From assembly GCF_016598575.1 (NCBI RefSeq), contig NZ_CP066801.1, forward strand, positions 3,720,001 to 3,784,000: a stretch of 64,000 bases of DNA. The letters run 5' to 3'. The position numbers and the translations under genes are program-made. Source of the stretch: Streptomyces sp. HSG2. Its GTDB lineage: Bacteria; Actinomycetota; Actinomycetes; Streptomycetales; Streptomycetaceae. Under the pieces are notes generated by a model. It saw only the letters and a program-made list of their open reading frames with translations, was not told the origin of the DNA and made no database searches. This document shows positions 27,054 through 35,238 of the stretch, piece by piece (within the stretch, counting starts at the first letter, position 1; the number at the start of each line of letters is the position of its first letter).

Positions 27054-27341
27054 TCTCGCTCCACAGATGTCGTGACCGCCCCTCCGCCGGGCGGCGGCGG
27101 GGTCGCGCGGGGAGCGAGCCTAGGCGAACGGGGTGGCCGTGGCGTGGACGCGCCGTGACGCGCCGTGGTGCGGGCGCGCCCGCGTGCCTCGGGTTCGCGC
27201 GGTGTCCTCCGATCGGCCCACAGGGCGTCCGCCGCGGCGGGGGCTGGACGGTCGACGTGACCACGGGTCGCCGCTTCCTACGGTGAAAGCACTGACATCG
27301 CCGAAGGGCGAAACTCCAGACACGATCCGAAGGGACCGAAC

Positions 27342-27518
27342 GTGACCGACTTCGACACCACTCTCTTCCAGGGCATTCCCGAGACGCTGGCCGAGGGCGA
27401 CATCGGGGTGGCCCCCGAAATGAGCATCATGGTTGCCGACGCCTTCGCCGCCGCGCAGGTGACGGTGGCGGCCGGTCACGCGCTGATCGGCAGTCTGGTG
27501 GACGCGCTCGGAGGCTGA
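27342..27518 (+). CDS. Orphan 58-aa hydrophobic small protein
   Basis: Short gene with a good ribosome site (GAAGGGA, six bases before GTG 27342) and a perfect 12-bp terminator 20 bases after its stop. The product begins with an acidic segment (MTDFDTTLFQGIPETLAEGD) and ends in a 30-residue Ala/Val/Ile-rich part with few charges (SIMVADAFAAAQVTVAAGHA) closing in GG. That second half could be one membrane helix or an amphipathic helix. No cysteine. I recognise no family. It could be a membrane microprotein, a toxin-like peptide or a bacteriocin-type precursor; none is proven. Confidence 0.7.
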   Translation: MTDFDTTLFQGIPETLAEGDIGVAPEMSIMVADAFAAAQVTVAAGHALIGSLVDALGG

Positions 27519-27537
27519 GCGCGCACGAGGTTCGAGT

Positions 27538-27569
27538 ACGAAGGGGCGCCGTCGCCAGCGCCCCTTCGT
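27538..27569. terminator. Terminator after the 58-aa gene
   Basis: 12-bp perfect arms (ACGAAGGGGCGC and complement) with an 8-base loop, between two convergent genes. Confidence 0.75.
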
Positions 27570-27585
27570 CATGTCCGGGTCGTCC

Positions 27586-27606
27586 GCCCTCCTGAGCGAG
27601 GAGGGC
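27586..27606 (-). terminator. Hairpin downstream of the Excalibur gene
   Basis: 8-bp arms GCCCTCCT/AGGAGGGC with a 5-base loop, 58 bases past the minus-strand stop at 27665. Confidence 0.45.
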
Positions 27607-27664
27607 CCGGCGCGGTCCGCACCGACGCTCGCGCGGCGCACGCCGTTCGCGAGTGGCGGGCGGG

Positions 27665-28132
27665 TCAGCGGGTGGCGCGACGCTTGCGGGCCGCGAACAC
27701 CAGGCCGCCGCCCGCCAGCAGGATCGCCGCGCCGCCGGCCGCGAGGTAGGTGGTGGCCGAGTCCGATCCGGTCTCGGCCAGGTCGACGGCGGCCTGGTCG
27801 TCCGTGGCCGCGGAGTCGCCGGCGGTGCCGCTCTCCTCGGTGTCCGCGCTCTTCGTGGTGTCCTCCCCTTCCTCGGAGCCCCGGTCGGTGGCCGGGACGA
27901 ACCCGGCGGGCGGGCGGTCGCAGCCGACGCCGTCGCCGTCCCGGTCCAGGTGGCTGCCGTAGTGTCGGTCGCCCTCGGGGATGTTGCTGTACCCGCTGTC
28001 GTAGGCGGTGGTGCAGTTGGGGAAGGGGTGTGTGCCGTCATGGGCCACGGCGGTGGCGGGCACCGCCGCCACGGCCAGCGTGGCCACCGCCACGGCGAGG
28101 GACGTGCGCAGTGGGGTCGGGATGGTCGTCAC
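27665..28132 (-). CDS. Excalibur-domain surface protein with LAETG sorting signal
   Basis: Predicted 155-aa cell-wall-anchored protein. Residues 1-30 are a secretion signal ending AVA. Residues 33-75 are an Excalibur calcium-binding domain: FPNCTTAYDSGYSNIPEGD, then HLDRDGDGVGCD with the DxDxDG loop. An acidic Ser/Thr linker follows, then LAETG at residues 118-122, a hydrophobic helix and the basic tail ARKRRATR. LAxTG is the signal read by Streptomyces class E sortases (family knowledge); such a sortase is not in the window, though a class F sortase is at 35460. GTG 28132 has GGAGA upstream. Confidence 0.88.
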   Translation of the reverse strand: MTTIPTPLRTSLAVAVATLAVAAVPATAVAHDGTHPFPNCTTAYDSGYSNIPEGDRHYGSHLDRDGDGVGCDRPPAGFVPATDRGSEEGEDTTKSADTEESGTAGDSAATDDQAAVDLAETGSDSATTYLAAGGAAILLAGGGLVFAARKRRATR

Positions 28133-28354
28133 GGGTTCTCCGGTGATCGTGTGCCGAAAGTCGATAGGTGTGCACGGAGCGCAACCACGAGGGACGAGCC
28201 TAGGGAGGGCGTGTCGCACTGTGGGCGGTTGGCGGCCCCTGTGACGTAAACGTGACGTGACTTGTCGGTAACCCTGTGCCATCGGTCGCCTGTTGGCGCC
28301 CCGCGTCCACGACGCCTCCGGCGGCGGCCGCCGCCCGCCGTCGCCGTCCCGGCG

Positions 28355-28849
28355 TCAGTCCTCCCCGCCGGCCTCACCGGCACGCCCGCTCGACGCGCGT
28401 CGCGCGGTGGATGTGTCGCACCCGTCGGACGTCTCGCGCGCGTCGAGGGGGCGCGCCGCCAACTCGTAGGTCGCCACCCGCACCGAGTCGTCCTCCAGGC
28501 ACTCTCCCGTGATCAGGTCGAAGCGTTGTCTCAACAGCGGTGAGGAGACGTAGGGACGCCCGCGGTGGGTTCCCGTCAGGCCGCGCGAGAGGACCGCCGC
28601 GCCGGTGAACGGGTCGTGGTTGTCGATTCCGTACAGCCTCCCGGCGCGGTCGGTGAAGACGGCGGCCTGGCGACCGTCGGGCAGCAGCGCGGCGACCCCT
28701 CGACCGGGCAACAGGTCGGCGATCGGACACACCGGGAGCCACCCGTCGGCCAGTCGCAGGCGCACCCAGGGTTCCGGCGCCGGACGGCGGGCGGAGTGTT
28801 TCGCGGGCCGGGCGCCGGTCGGCTGCGCGTCGGACCCCGGGGGCGTCAT
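28355..28849 (-). CDS. nirD: Assimilatory nitrite reductase small subunit NirD
   Basis: Small subunit of the NADH-dependent nitrite reductase. The 164-aa protein has a Rieske-like beta fold (WLPVCPIADLLPGRGVAALL, YGIDNHDPFTGAAVLSRG, RFDLITGECLED) but lacks the Cys/His cluster ligands, as is normal for NirD. The proline-rich N-terminal 25 residues and the C-terminal 30 are extensions. The ATG at 28849 overlaps the nirB stop (ATGA), giving coupled translation. Last gene of the operon that also contains nirB and a separate FAD oxidoreductase. Confidence 0.93.
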   Translation of the reverse strand: MTPPGSDAQPTGARPAKHSARRPAPEPWVRLRLADGWLPVCPIADLLPGRGVAALLPDGRQAAVFTDRAGRLYGIDNHDPFTGAAVLSRGLTGTHRGRPYVSSPLLRQRFDLITGECLEDDSVRVATYELAARPLDARETSDGCDTSTARRASSGRAGEAGGED

Positions 28850-31464
28850 CGGCCGGCTCCGGAGCCGGCCGCCGCGGTCCGTGGCTCGTCGGCGTCCGTC
28901 GGGCGCGAGTCGGGCCTGATCTGGTCCCGTTCGGGGAGGAACGCGATCGACGGGTCCGGGGTGCCCGGCGCGTTGACGAAGGACACGAAGCGGGCCAGTC
29001 GTTCCGGGTCGGCGAGGGTCTCGGCCCATTCGTCGCGGTAGTGCGCGACGTGCGTCGCCATCAGCGCCTCCAGTTCGTCGCAGATCCCGAGGGAGTCGTG
29101 CACGACCACGTCGCGCACGTGGTCCAGGCCGCCGGGCAGACGTTCCAGCCAGGCCGAGGTGCGTTCCAGTGGTTCGGCGGTGCGGATGTAGAACATCAGG
29201 AAGCGGTCGATCAGCCGCACCAGGTCCGCCTGGGCGAGGTCGCGCGCCAGCAGGTCCGCGTGGCGGGGAGTGGCCCCTCCGTTGCCGCCCACGTACAGGT
29301 TCCATCCCTCCGAGGTGGCGATCACGCCGAAGTCCTTGGAACGCGCCTCGGCGCACTCGCGGGCGCAGCCCGACACGGCCGACTTCAGTTTGTGCGGGGC
29401 GCGCAGGCCCCGGTAGCGCAACTCCAGGTCGATCGCCATCCGGACGGAGTCCCCCACCCCGAACCGGCACCAGGTCCGCCCGACACAGGATTTCACCGTG
29501 CGCAGCGCCTTGCCGTAGGCGTGGCCGGACTCGAAGCCGGCCTGGACCAGTCGGGCCCAGATCCGGGGGAGTTGCTCGACACGCGCGCCGAACATGTCGA
29601 TGCGCTGCCCTCCGGTGATCTTCGTGTAGAGGCCGAAGTCCCGGGCGATCTCGCCGATCACGATCAGCTTCTCCGGCGAGATCTCGCCGCCGGGGACCCT
29701 GGGCACCACGGAGTACGAGCCGTTCCGTTGCAGGTTGGCGAGGAAGTGGTCGTTGGTGTCCTGGAGCGCCGCCTGTTCGCCGTCCAGCACGTAGCCCCCG
29801 GCGCCGATCGTCGGGGCCAGCGAGGCGATGACGGAGGCCACGGCGGGTTTGCACACCTCGCAGCCCTCCCCTCCGCGTGCCTCGGGGCGGCCGTGCCGGT
29901 CCAGCAGATCCCGGTGGGACGTCACCCGCAGCGCCCGGACGATCTCGTACAACTCCTCCCGGGACTGTCCGAAGCAGCCGCACAACCCCCGGTCGATGTC
30001 GGCGCCGCCGGCCTCCAGCGCGTGCTCGACGAGTCGGCCCAGCGTCTTCACGCAGGATCCGCAACCGCTGCCGGCGCGGGTCCGCGCGGTGACCTCGCGC
30101 ACCGTGGCGCACTCCGGCGGGTCCACCACGCCGAGGACGGTTTCCTTGGTGACGTTGTGGCACGAGCAGACGACGGCGTCGTCCGGCAGCGAGGCCGGGC
30201 CGAGCGTCGCGGGCGCGGACCCGCCCGCCGGCAGAACCAGCGACTCGGGGGCGACGGGCGGCACCGATCCGGTCAGCGCGCGCAGCGTCCCGTACGTCTC
30301 CGCGTCGCCGATCAGCACGCCCCCGAGCAGCGCGCCGTCGCGCCCCACGACCAGCCTCCGGTACAGGCCGCTGCGCGAGTCGGAGTAGACGACCTCCAAG
30401 TGGTCCGGATCGGTGCCGTGCGGGTCGCCGAAGGACGCCACCTGCACGCCGAGCAGTTTCAGCCTGGTGGAGGTGTCGGCGCCGGTGAAGGAGACGTCCT
30501 CGGCGCCGGCGATGGCCGCCGCCGCGGTGCGGGCCTGCTCGTATCCCGGGGCCACCAGCCCGTACACCCGCCCGTCGGCGGCCTGGGCGCACTCGCCGAT
30601 CGCGAACACCCGGGGGTCGCCGAGGCTGCGGCACCGCTCGTCCACGGCGATGCCGCCGCGTTCGCCCACGGTGAGCCCGGCTCGACGGGCCAACTCGTCA
30701 CGAGGACGGACCCCGGCCCCGAACACCACCAGGTCGGTCGCGAGTTCGGTCCCGTCGGACAGGGTCATGCCCACCACGGAGCCGTCGGCCCCGGTGACGA
30801 CGCGTCGGGTGCCGCGTCCCGCGTGCACGGTGAGACCCATGCCCTCCACCGTGCGAAGCAGGGTCGCCCCTCCGCCCTCGTCGATCTGCGCGGGCATCAG
30901 CCGGGGGGCGAACTCCACGATGTGCGTGTCCAGTCCGAGGTCCCTGAGTGCTCCGGCCGCCTCCAGGCCGAGGAGCCCGCCACCGACGACGGTGCCGGTG
31001 CGCGCCCGTGCGCGCGCGTACTCCTCCAGGGCCAGGAGGTCGTCGAGGGTGCGGTAGACGAAGCACCCCGCGGCCTCGCGGTTGGGGACCGGGGGCACGA
31101 AGGGGGTGGAGCCGGTCGCCAGGACGAGCAGGTCGTAGGTGACCACCCGACCGGACCGGGTGGTCACCCGGCGGGCCCGCCGGTCGACGGCCTCGACCGG
31201 GTCGCCGAGGGAGAGTTCGACGCCGTGTGCGGCGAGGAACGCCGGGTCGCTCAGGGACAGCTCGCCGGGTGTGGTGCCGGAGAAGTACGAGGTGAGTCGG
31301 ACGCGGTCGTAGGCGGGGCGGGGTTCCTCGCCGAGGACGATCACGCGGTGCGTGTCGGTGAGGCCGCGCTCGGCGAGGGCCTCCAGGAAGCGTTGGCCGA
31401 CCATGCCGTGGCCGACGAGCACGATCGTGGGGCGGGAGCCGGTGGGGGGCGCCGTCCTGGGCAT
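28846..31464 (-). CDS. nirB: Assimilatory nitrite reductase large subunit NirB
   Basis: Reduces nitrite to ammonium with NADH. Domains of the 872-aa protein: FAD/NAD module (residues 10-400; VLVGHGMVGQ, VVGGGLLGLEAA); two BFD-type [2Fe-2S] segments (Cys433/435/468/471, and a CGC...CEVC set at 495-538); and a siroheme/[4Fe-4S] reductase part with CVGRTWC (Cys660/666) and CAREC (Cys700/704). ATG 31464 shares one base with the upstream stop (TGATG) and nirD overlaps its end. Nitrogen control is likely via the GlnR-like box at 32798. All cofactor ligands are present. Confidence 0.96.
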   Translation of the reverse strand: MPRTAPPTGSRPTIVLVGHGMVGQRFLEALAERGLTDTHRVIVLGEEPRPAYDRVRLTSYFSGTTPGELSLSDPAFLAAHGVELSLGDPVEAVDRRARRVTTRSGRVVTYDLLVLATGSTPFVPPVPNREAAGCFVYRTLDDLLALEEYARARARTGTVVGGGLLGLEAAGALRDLGLDTHIVEFAPRLMPAQIDEGGGATLLRTVEGMGLTVHAGRGTRRVVTGADGSVVGMTLSDGTELATDLVVFGAGVRPRDELARRAGLTVGERGGIAVDERCRSLGDPRVFAIGECAQAADGRVYGLVAPGYEQARTAAAAIAGAEDVSFTGADTSTRLKLLGVQVASFGDPHGTDPDHLEVVYSDSRSGLYRRLVVGRDGALLGGVLIGDAETYGTLRALTGSVPPVAPESLVLPAGGSAPATLGPASLPDDAVVCSCHNVTKETVLGVVDPPECATVREVTARTRAGSGCGSCVKTLGRLVEHALEAGGADIDRGLCGCFGQSREELYEIVRALRVTSHRDLLDRHGRPEARGGEGCEVCKPAVASVIASLAPTIGAGGYVLDGEQAALQDTNDHFLANLQRNGSYSVVPRVPGGEISPEKLIVIGEIARDFGLYTKITGGQRIDMFGARVEQLPRIWARLVQAGFESGHAYGKALRTVKSCVGRTWCRFGVGDSVRMAIDLELRYRGLRAPHKLKSAVSGCARECAEARSKDFGVIATSEGWNLYVGGNGGATPRHADLLARDLAQADLVRLIDRFLMFYIRTAEPLERTSAWLERLPGGLDHVRDVVVHDSLGICDELEALMATHVAHYRDEWAETLADPERLARFVSFVNAPGTPDPSIAFLPERDQIRPDSRPTDADEPRTAAAGSGAGR

Positions 31465-32774
31465 CAGGGGCCTCCGTGGTCGGTGGGCGGGTGCAGCGGG
31501 TCTTCGCCGGTGGCCGGGAGCGGTTCTCGCGCCTCCCAGGCGCGGATGAGCGCGTCCCCGGCGTCGAGGTCGCCGACGAGGACCCCGCCGGCCGGCCGGT
31601 CGCCTCGGACGACGACCTTGCGGTAGCTGCCGCGCGTGGCGTCGGCGAACCGCACCACGTGGTCGCCGGGGCCAGCCTCGACCTCCCCGAACGCGACGAG
31701 GTCGAACGGCACGGGCGCCCTCGCGGGCGAGGGGCGCCCCGCGTCCCCGGTCCGTTCCCTCCGAGGCGCCGCGACGGCCGCCGGCGCGCCGGCGCGGGTT
31801 CCGGTCCTCGTCGCCGGGGGGAGCGTCAGCCGGGTGGGCGGGCGACTGCCCCGGTAGCGCGCGCCACCGTCGCCCGAGAGCAGCGCGGCGAGCGTCGCCG
31901 CCTGTTCCAGCGCGGGCACCGCCGGGCCGTAGGGGGTGCCCGCGTGCTCCGCGCAGTCGCCCAGAGCGTGGACGTGGGGGTCGGAGGTGCGCAACGCGTC
32001 GTCGACGAGGACGCCCCGCCTCACGGCCAGACCCGCCTCCCGGGCGAGCTTCACGCGCGGGCTCGCGCCACAGGCGAGCACCGCCAGGCGGGTGTGCAGG
32101 AGCCGCCCGTCGGCCGTCTCGACCGCGCGCAGCGCGCCGTCGACGGTGCGTACGCCCGTCACCGCGGCGGAGGTCCGTACCTCGACGCCCAGACGCGCCA
32201 GGTGGCGACGCACGAGCCCCTCCGCGGTCGAGTCCAACCGGATGCCCAGGAGCCTGGGGGACCGCTCCACCACGACGACCCGGGCGCCCCGCGCCGCCAA
32301 GGCCCCCGCCGCGGTCACGCCCAGCGGCCCGCCGCCCACGATCGCCACCCGGCGCCCCGCGCGCGCCGCGCCGGCCAGTCGGAGGCAGTCGTCGAGGGTG
32401 TGGAAGGGGTGCAATCCGGCGGGGAGTTCGGGGCCCTCCCCGAGACCTCGCAGGGTCGGCACGGTCGGAGCGGATCCGGTGGCCAGGACCAGGGTGTGGT
32501 AGTCCACGACGGAGCCGTCGGCGCGACGCACGGTCCTGTCGCACGGGTCGACGCGGGTCACCCGGCCATGCCGCAGTCTCTCGGGGGACGGCAGGGCGAT
32601 GACCTCCGGGGGGTAGGTTCCGGCCAACACCTCGGTCAGCAGGACCCGGTTGTAGGGGCGGGGCCGTTCCTCGCCCAGGACGGTCACGGGCGTGCCGAGG
32701 CGGTCCAGTCGCCGGGCGAGGGCGATACCCGCGAGACCCGCCCCGACCACCACGACACGCTGCTTCGGGGACAT
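31464..32774 (-). CDS. NirB-type FAD/NAD oxidoreductase (likely nitrate reductase electron-transfer protein)
   Basis: Predicted 436-aa flavoprotein resembling the N-terminal half of NirB. Motifs are VVVVGAGLAGIALARRLD (FAD), LATGSAPTVPTL, VAIVGGGPLGVTAAGAL (NAD) and HALGDCAEHAGTPYG. There are no BFD or siroheme cysteines. A disordered Pro/Arg/Thr insert (about 315-350) precedes the C-terminal piece. It is first in the operon with nirB and nirD, so its role is probably to pass NADH electrons to the NasA nitrate reductase encoded at 37068, as NasB/NasC-type proteins do; that role is inference. Starts at ATG 32774. Confidence 0.87.
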   Translation of the reverse strand: MSPKQRVVVVGAGLAGIALARRLDRLGTPVTVLGEERPRPYNRVLLTEVLAGTYPPEVIALPSPERLRHGRVTRVDPCDRTVRRADGSVVDYHTLVLATGSAPTVPTLRGLGEGPELPAGLHPFHTLDDCLRLAGAARAGRRVAIVGGGPLGVTAAGALAARGARVVVVERSPRLLGIRLDSTAEGLVRRHLARLGVEVRTSAAVTGVRTVDGALRAVETADGRLLHTRLAVLACGASPRVKLAREAGLAVRRGVLVDDALRTSDPHVHALGDCAEHAGTPYGPAVPALEQAATLAALLSGDGGARYRGSRPPTRLTLPPATRTGTRAGAPAAVAAPRRERTGDAGRPSPARAPVPFDLVAFGEVEAGPGDHVVRFADATRGSYRKVVVRGDRPAGGVLVGDLDAGDALIRAWEAREPLPATGEDPLHPPTDHGGP

Positions 32775-32797
32775 GTCGTCCAGCCTGCTCGGCCGTT

Positions 32798-32835
32798 GTT
32801 ACCCGGCGACATCGCGGCCGTTTCCCGGGGGGAAC
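32798..32835. promoter_or_regulatory. Candidate GlnR box of the nir operon
   Basis: Reads GTTAC-n6-ACATC-n6-GTTTC-n6-GGAAC. This reproduces the a1-b1-a2-b2 layout of actinobacterial GlnR boxes (gTnAc-n6-GaAAc twice, all spacers six). The a1 site is perfect, a2 and b2 match four of five, b1 is weak. It lies 24 bases before the first gene of the operon. Confidence 0.65.
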
Positions 32836-33431
32836 GGCGTCCTCCGAGTCCCCGACACGTCGCGGTGAGGCCGCGGGCGGCCCGGCGAGGGCGTCGAGTC
32901 CGTCCACGGCGTTCGGCGGTCGGACCGTCGCGGGTCGCGGCACTCGACCCGCCGCGGCGACGCGAGCCCCCTCCCCTGGGACGCCGTCGAGGGGGCGCCT
33001 CGTCAGGAAGACTCCGGTTCATGGGGTGTTCACCCGATCCGTCGGTTCCCGGAGGGTTCGCCGCGCTCCGTGAGGGGCGTGGGCGCGAAGGGGGCGGCGA
33101 GGCCGCGGCGCGTGTCGACCGTGCCCCGGGGCGGTTCGGTAGGGCCGACCGGGCCGCCCGGCGGGGCCCTCCGGCGCGCCCGGTGGCCCTCGTGGCGGGG
33201 GGTGGGTGGGAGTCCGGAGTACCCGGATCGCATACAACTTGTCCATGACAAGCAGTCATCGCACGGCCCACGCTGCGTGTTGTCACCTGAATGAGACCTT
33301 CGGCTACCTAGCGGTAACTGCTTGCCGTGTGTCACTTTCTCCGCGCCACCGGCCGGTGCCACTCCCCATTCCCCCACTCACACCACCGCCCCTCGACGGG
33401 TGAGGTGTGTCCGAACGCTGGAGACAGCCCT
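32836..33431. other. Non-coding gap between nir operon and lipase gene
   Basis: About 600 bases without a believable gene. Bases 32836-33225 are very GC-rich, with only out-of-frame open stretches of low-complexity Arg/Pro/Gly. From 33230 the composition drops in GC and probably contains the lipase promoter. A dyad CTTGTC-CAT-GACAAG lies at 33238-33252. Confidence 0.55.
33238..33252. promoter_or_regulatory. Small perfect dyad CTTGTC-n3-GACAAG
   Basis: Six-bp perfect arms around CAT, in an AT-richer patch 180 bases before the lipase start. The TTGT-n5-ACAA core resembles operators of GntR-family regulators; no such regulator lies nearby. Confidence 0.4.
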
Positions 33432-34103
33432 ATGAAGCGCTCCGCTCGCATGGTCGCCATCGGTGCCGTGGTCGCCGCCGTCACCCCCCTCCTGGCCGCG
33501 TCGCCCGCCCAGGCCGACACGCGCAACCCGGTCCTCTTCGTGCACGGCCTCAGCAGCTCGTCCAGCACCTGGAGCACATGGGTCGACAAGTTCAAGGCCG
33601 ACGGGTACGACTCCTCGGAGCTGCACACCTGGTCCTACAACTGGCGGCAGTCGAACAAGACCACCGCCTCGCAGCTCGCCACGAAGGTCGCCCAGGTCCG
33701 CGCGGCCACCGGTGCGGAGAAGGTCGACATCGTCACCCACTCCATGGGCGCCCTCAACGGCCGCTGGTACGTCAAGTACAACGGCGGCACCTCGTACGTC
33801 GACGACTTCGTCTCGGTGGCCGGCGTCAACCACGGCACCAACTTCAGCGTCCTGTGCTCCTTCTACACCTCCTGCTGGGAGATGGTGGCGGGCAGCGGCT
33901 TCCTGAGCACGCTCAACTCCGGTGACGAGACCCCCGGCGACGTCGACTACCTCGCGCTGTACTCGTCCTGCGACTTCCTGATCAACCCGGACACGTCCGC
34001 CAAGCTGGACGGCGCGACCAACGTCAACGTGGGCTGCGTCAGCCACAACGACATGAACGACGACTCGGGCAACTACACCAAGGTGCGGGACTTCATCGCC
34101 TGA
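33432..34103 (+). CDS. Secreted lipase/esterase (alpha/beta hydrolase)
   Basis: Predicted 223-aa extracellular triacylglycerol lipase of the class 2 (LipA/EstA-like) family. A signal peptide covers residues 1-31 (KRSARMVAIGAV to SPAQA-D). The mature enzyme starts TRNPVLFVHGLSSSSSTW (oxyanion HG), has the nucleophile elbow THSMGAL (Ser104), and likely uses Asp in the INPD region and His in CVSHNDM. Four cysteines (CSFYTSC, SSC, GC) suggest two disulfides, common in secreted enzymes. Starts at ATG 33432. Followed by a very strong terminator, so monocistronic. GC at third positions matches the neighbours. Confidence 0.93.
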   Translation: MKRSARMVAIGAVVAAVTPLLAASPAQADTRNPVLFVHGLSSSSSTWSTWVDKFKADGYDSSELHTWSYNWRQSNKTTASQLATKVAQVRAATGAEKVDIVTHSMGALNGRWYVKYNGGTSYVDDFVSVAGVNHGTNFSVLCSFYTSCWEMVAGSGFLSTLNSGDETPGDVDYLALYSSCDFLINPDTSAKLDGATNVNVGCVSHNDMNDDSGNYTKVRDFIA

Positions 34104-34124
34104 CGCCCGCCCTCCCCGCTCGCG

Positions 34125-34179
34125 CGCCTCGGCGCCCCGGCCTCGTCTCCTCGGGCGCGGCCGGGGCGCCGAGGCGTTT
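34125..34179 (+). terminator. Strong terminator of the lipase gene
   Basis: Perfect 18-bp arms at 34125-34142 and 34159-34176 with a 16-base loop and a TTT tail, 21 bases after the stop. The longest perfect hairpin in the window. Confidence 0.85.
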
Positions 34180-34291
34180 CCCGCCCCGACGGGGGTGGCG
34201 GGTCGCGGGCCTTCCGGGGGCGTCGCCGGTGAACCTCATATGTTCCTCAGAGGCATGGCCACCTCGCAGCCGCCTCCCTAATGTCGTGATC

Positions 34292-35074
34292 ATGCCCGAG
34301 ATAGCGCTGACCACGGTCGCCTTGCTGTGCCTGGCGGCGCTCGTCGCCGGGTGGATCGACGCCGTGGTCGGTGGGGGCGGGCTGTTGCTGCTGCCCGCCC
34401 TGCTGCTCGGACTCCCGGCCGGCACCCCGGCCTCCCACGCGCTGGGGACCAACAAGGCCGTCGCCATCGTGGGCACCGCGGGCGCGGCGGTGACGTACGC
34501 CCGCAAGGCGCCGGTGGACGTGGGCACCGCGGTCCGTATCGGACTCGCCGCCCTGGCCGGTTCCTCGGGCGGCGCCTTCCTCGCCGCCGGGATGAGCACC
34601 GACGTGCTCAAGCCGGTGATCATGGTGGTGTTGCTGGCCGTGGCCGCCTTCGTGATCCTCAGACCCTCCTTCGGCACCGCGCCCGCTCCCGGCCCCGCCA
34701 CTCGCCGACGCAGGATCGCCGCCATCGGTCTCGCCGGCGTCGGCATCGGCTTCTACGACGGGCTCGTCGGCCCCGGCACCGGGACGTTCCTCGTCCTGGC
34801 GCTCACCGGCCTCCTCCACCTCGACCTGGTGACCGCCTCGGCCACCGCCAAGATCGTCAACTGTTGCACCAACGCGGGAGCGCTCGCCATGTTCGCCTGG
34901 CAGGGCGCGGTGCTGTGGCAGCTCGCCGCGCCGATGGCGGTGTTCAACCTCGCCGGTGGCATGCTCGGCGCGCACACGGCGCTCAAGCGCGGCAGTGGCT
35001 TCGTCCGAATCGTCCTGTTGGTCGTCGTCACGGCGCTGGTGGCGAACCTCGCCTACGAACAGTGGCTCGCCTAG
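34292..35074 (+). CDS. TSUP-family (sulfite exporter TauE/SafE-like) permease
   Basis: Predicted 260-aa integral membrane protein with about eight transmembrane helices in two homologous halves. Each half begins with a glycine-rich motif: GWIDAVVGGGGLLLLPAL with ASHALGTNKAVAIVGT, and IGFYDGLVGPGTGTFLVLAL with TASATAKIVN. These are signatures of the TSUP (DUF81) family, which moves sulfite, sulfoacetate or related organic anions. The start is ATG 34292. No linked sulfur gene, so the substrate is unknown. A 7-bp hairpin follows at 35112-35128. Confidence 0.9.
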   Translation: MPEIALTTVALLCLAALVAGWIDAVVGGGGLLLLPALLLGLPAGTPASHALGTNKAVAIVGTAGAAVTYARKAPVDVGTAVRIGLAALAGSSGGAFLAAGMSTDVLKPVIMVVLLAVAAFVILRPSFGTAPAPGPATRRRRIAAIGLAGVGIGFYDGLVGPGTGTFLVLALTGLLHLDLVTASATAKIVNCCTNAGALAMFAWQGAVLWQLAAPMAVFNLAGGMLGAHTALKRGSGFVRIVLLVVVTALVANLAYEQWLA

Positions 35075-35111
35075 GCCGACACGCCCGCCCGGCCCACCCC
35101 TGGACGGCGTT

Positions 35112-35128
35112 TCACCCGCGTCGGGTGA
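35112..35128 (+). terminator. Short hairpin after TSUP gene
   Basis: 7-bp arms TCACCCG/CGGGTGA around CGT, 38 bases after the permease stop. Weak candidate. Confidence 0.35.
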
Positions 35129-35238
35129 TGAACCGGTTCGCCGCCGGAGCTTGACTGCGTCGAGAGGGGGTCAGGGCGGTCGGTGACACCAGGCGACCCG
35201 CCCGCGCCCCGGCGTGGCACGGCGAAGGAGGAGACCCG

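Noticed and set aside
33019..33377. Short minus-strand frames in the gap before the lipase
   Set aside because: Mutually overlapping, Arg/Pro/Gly-rich, without ribosome sites.
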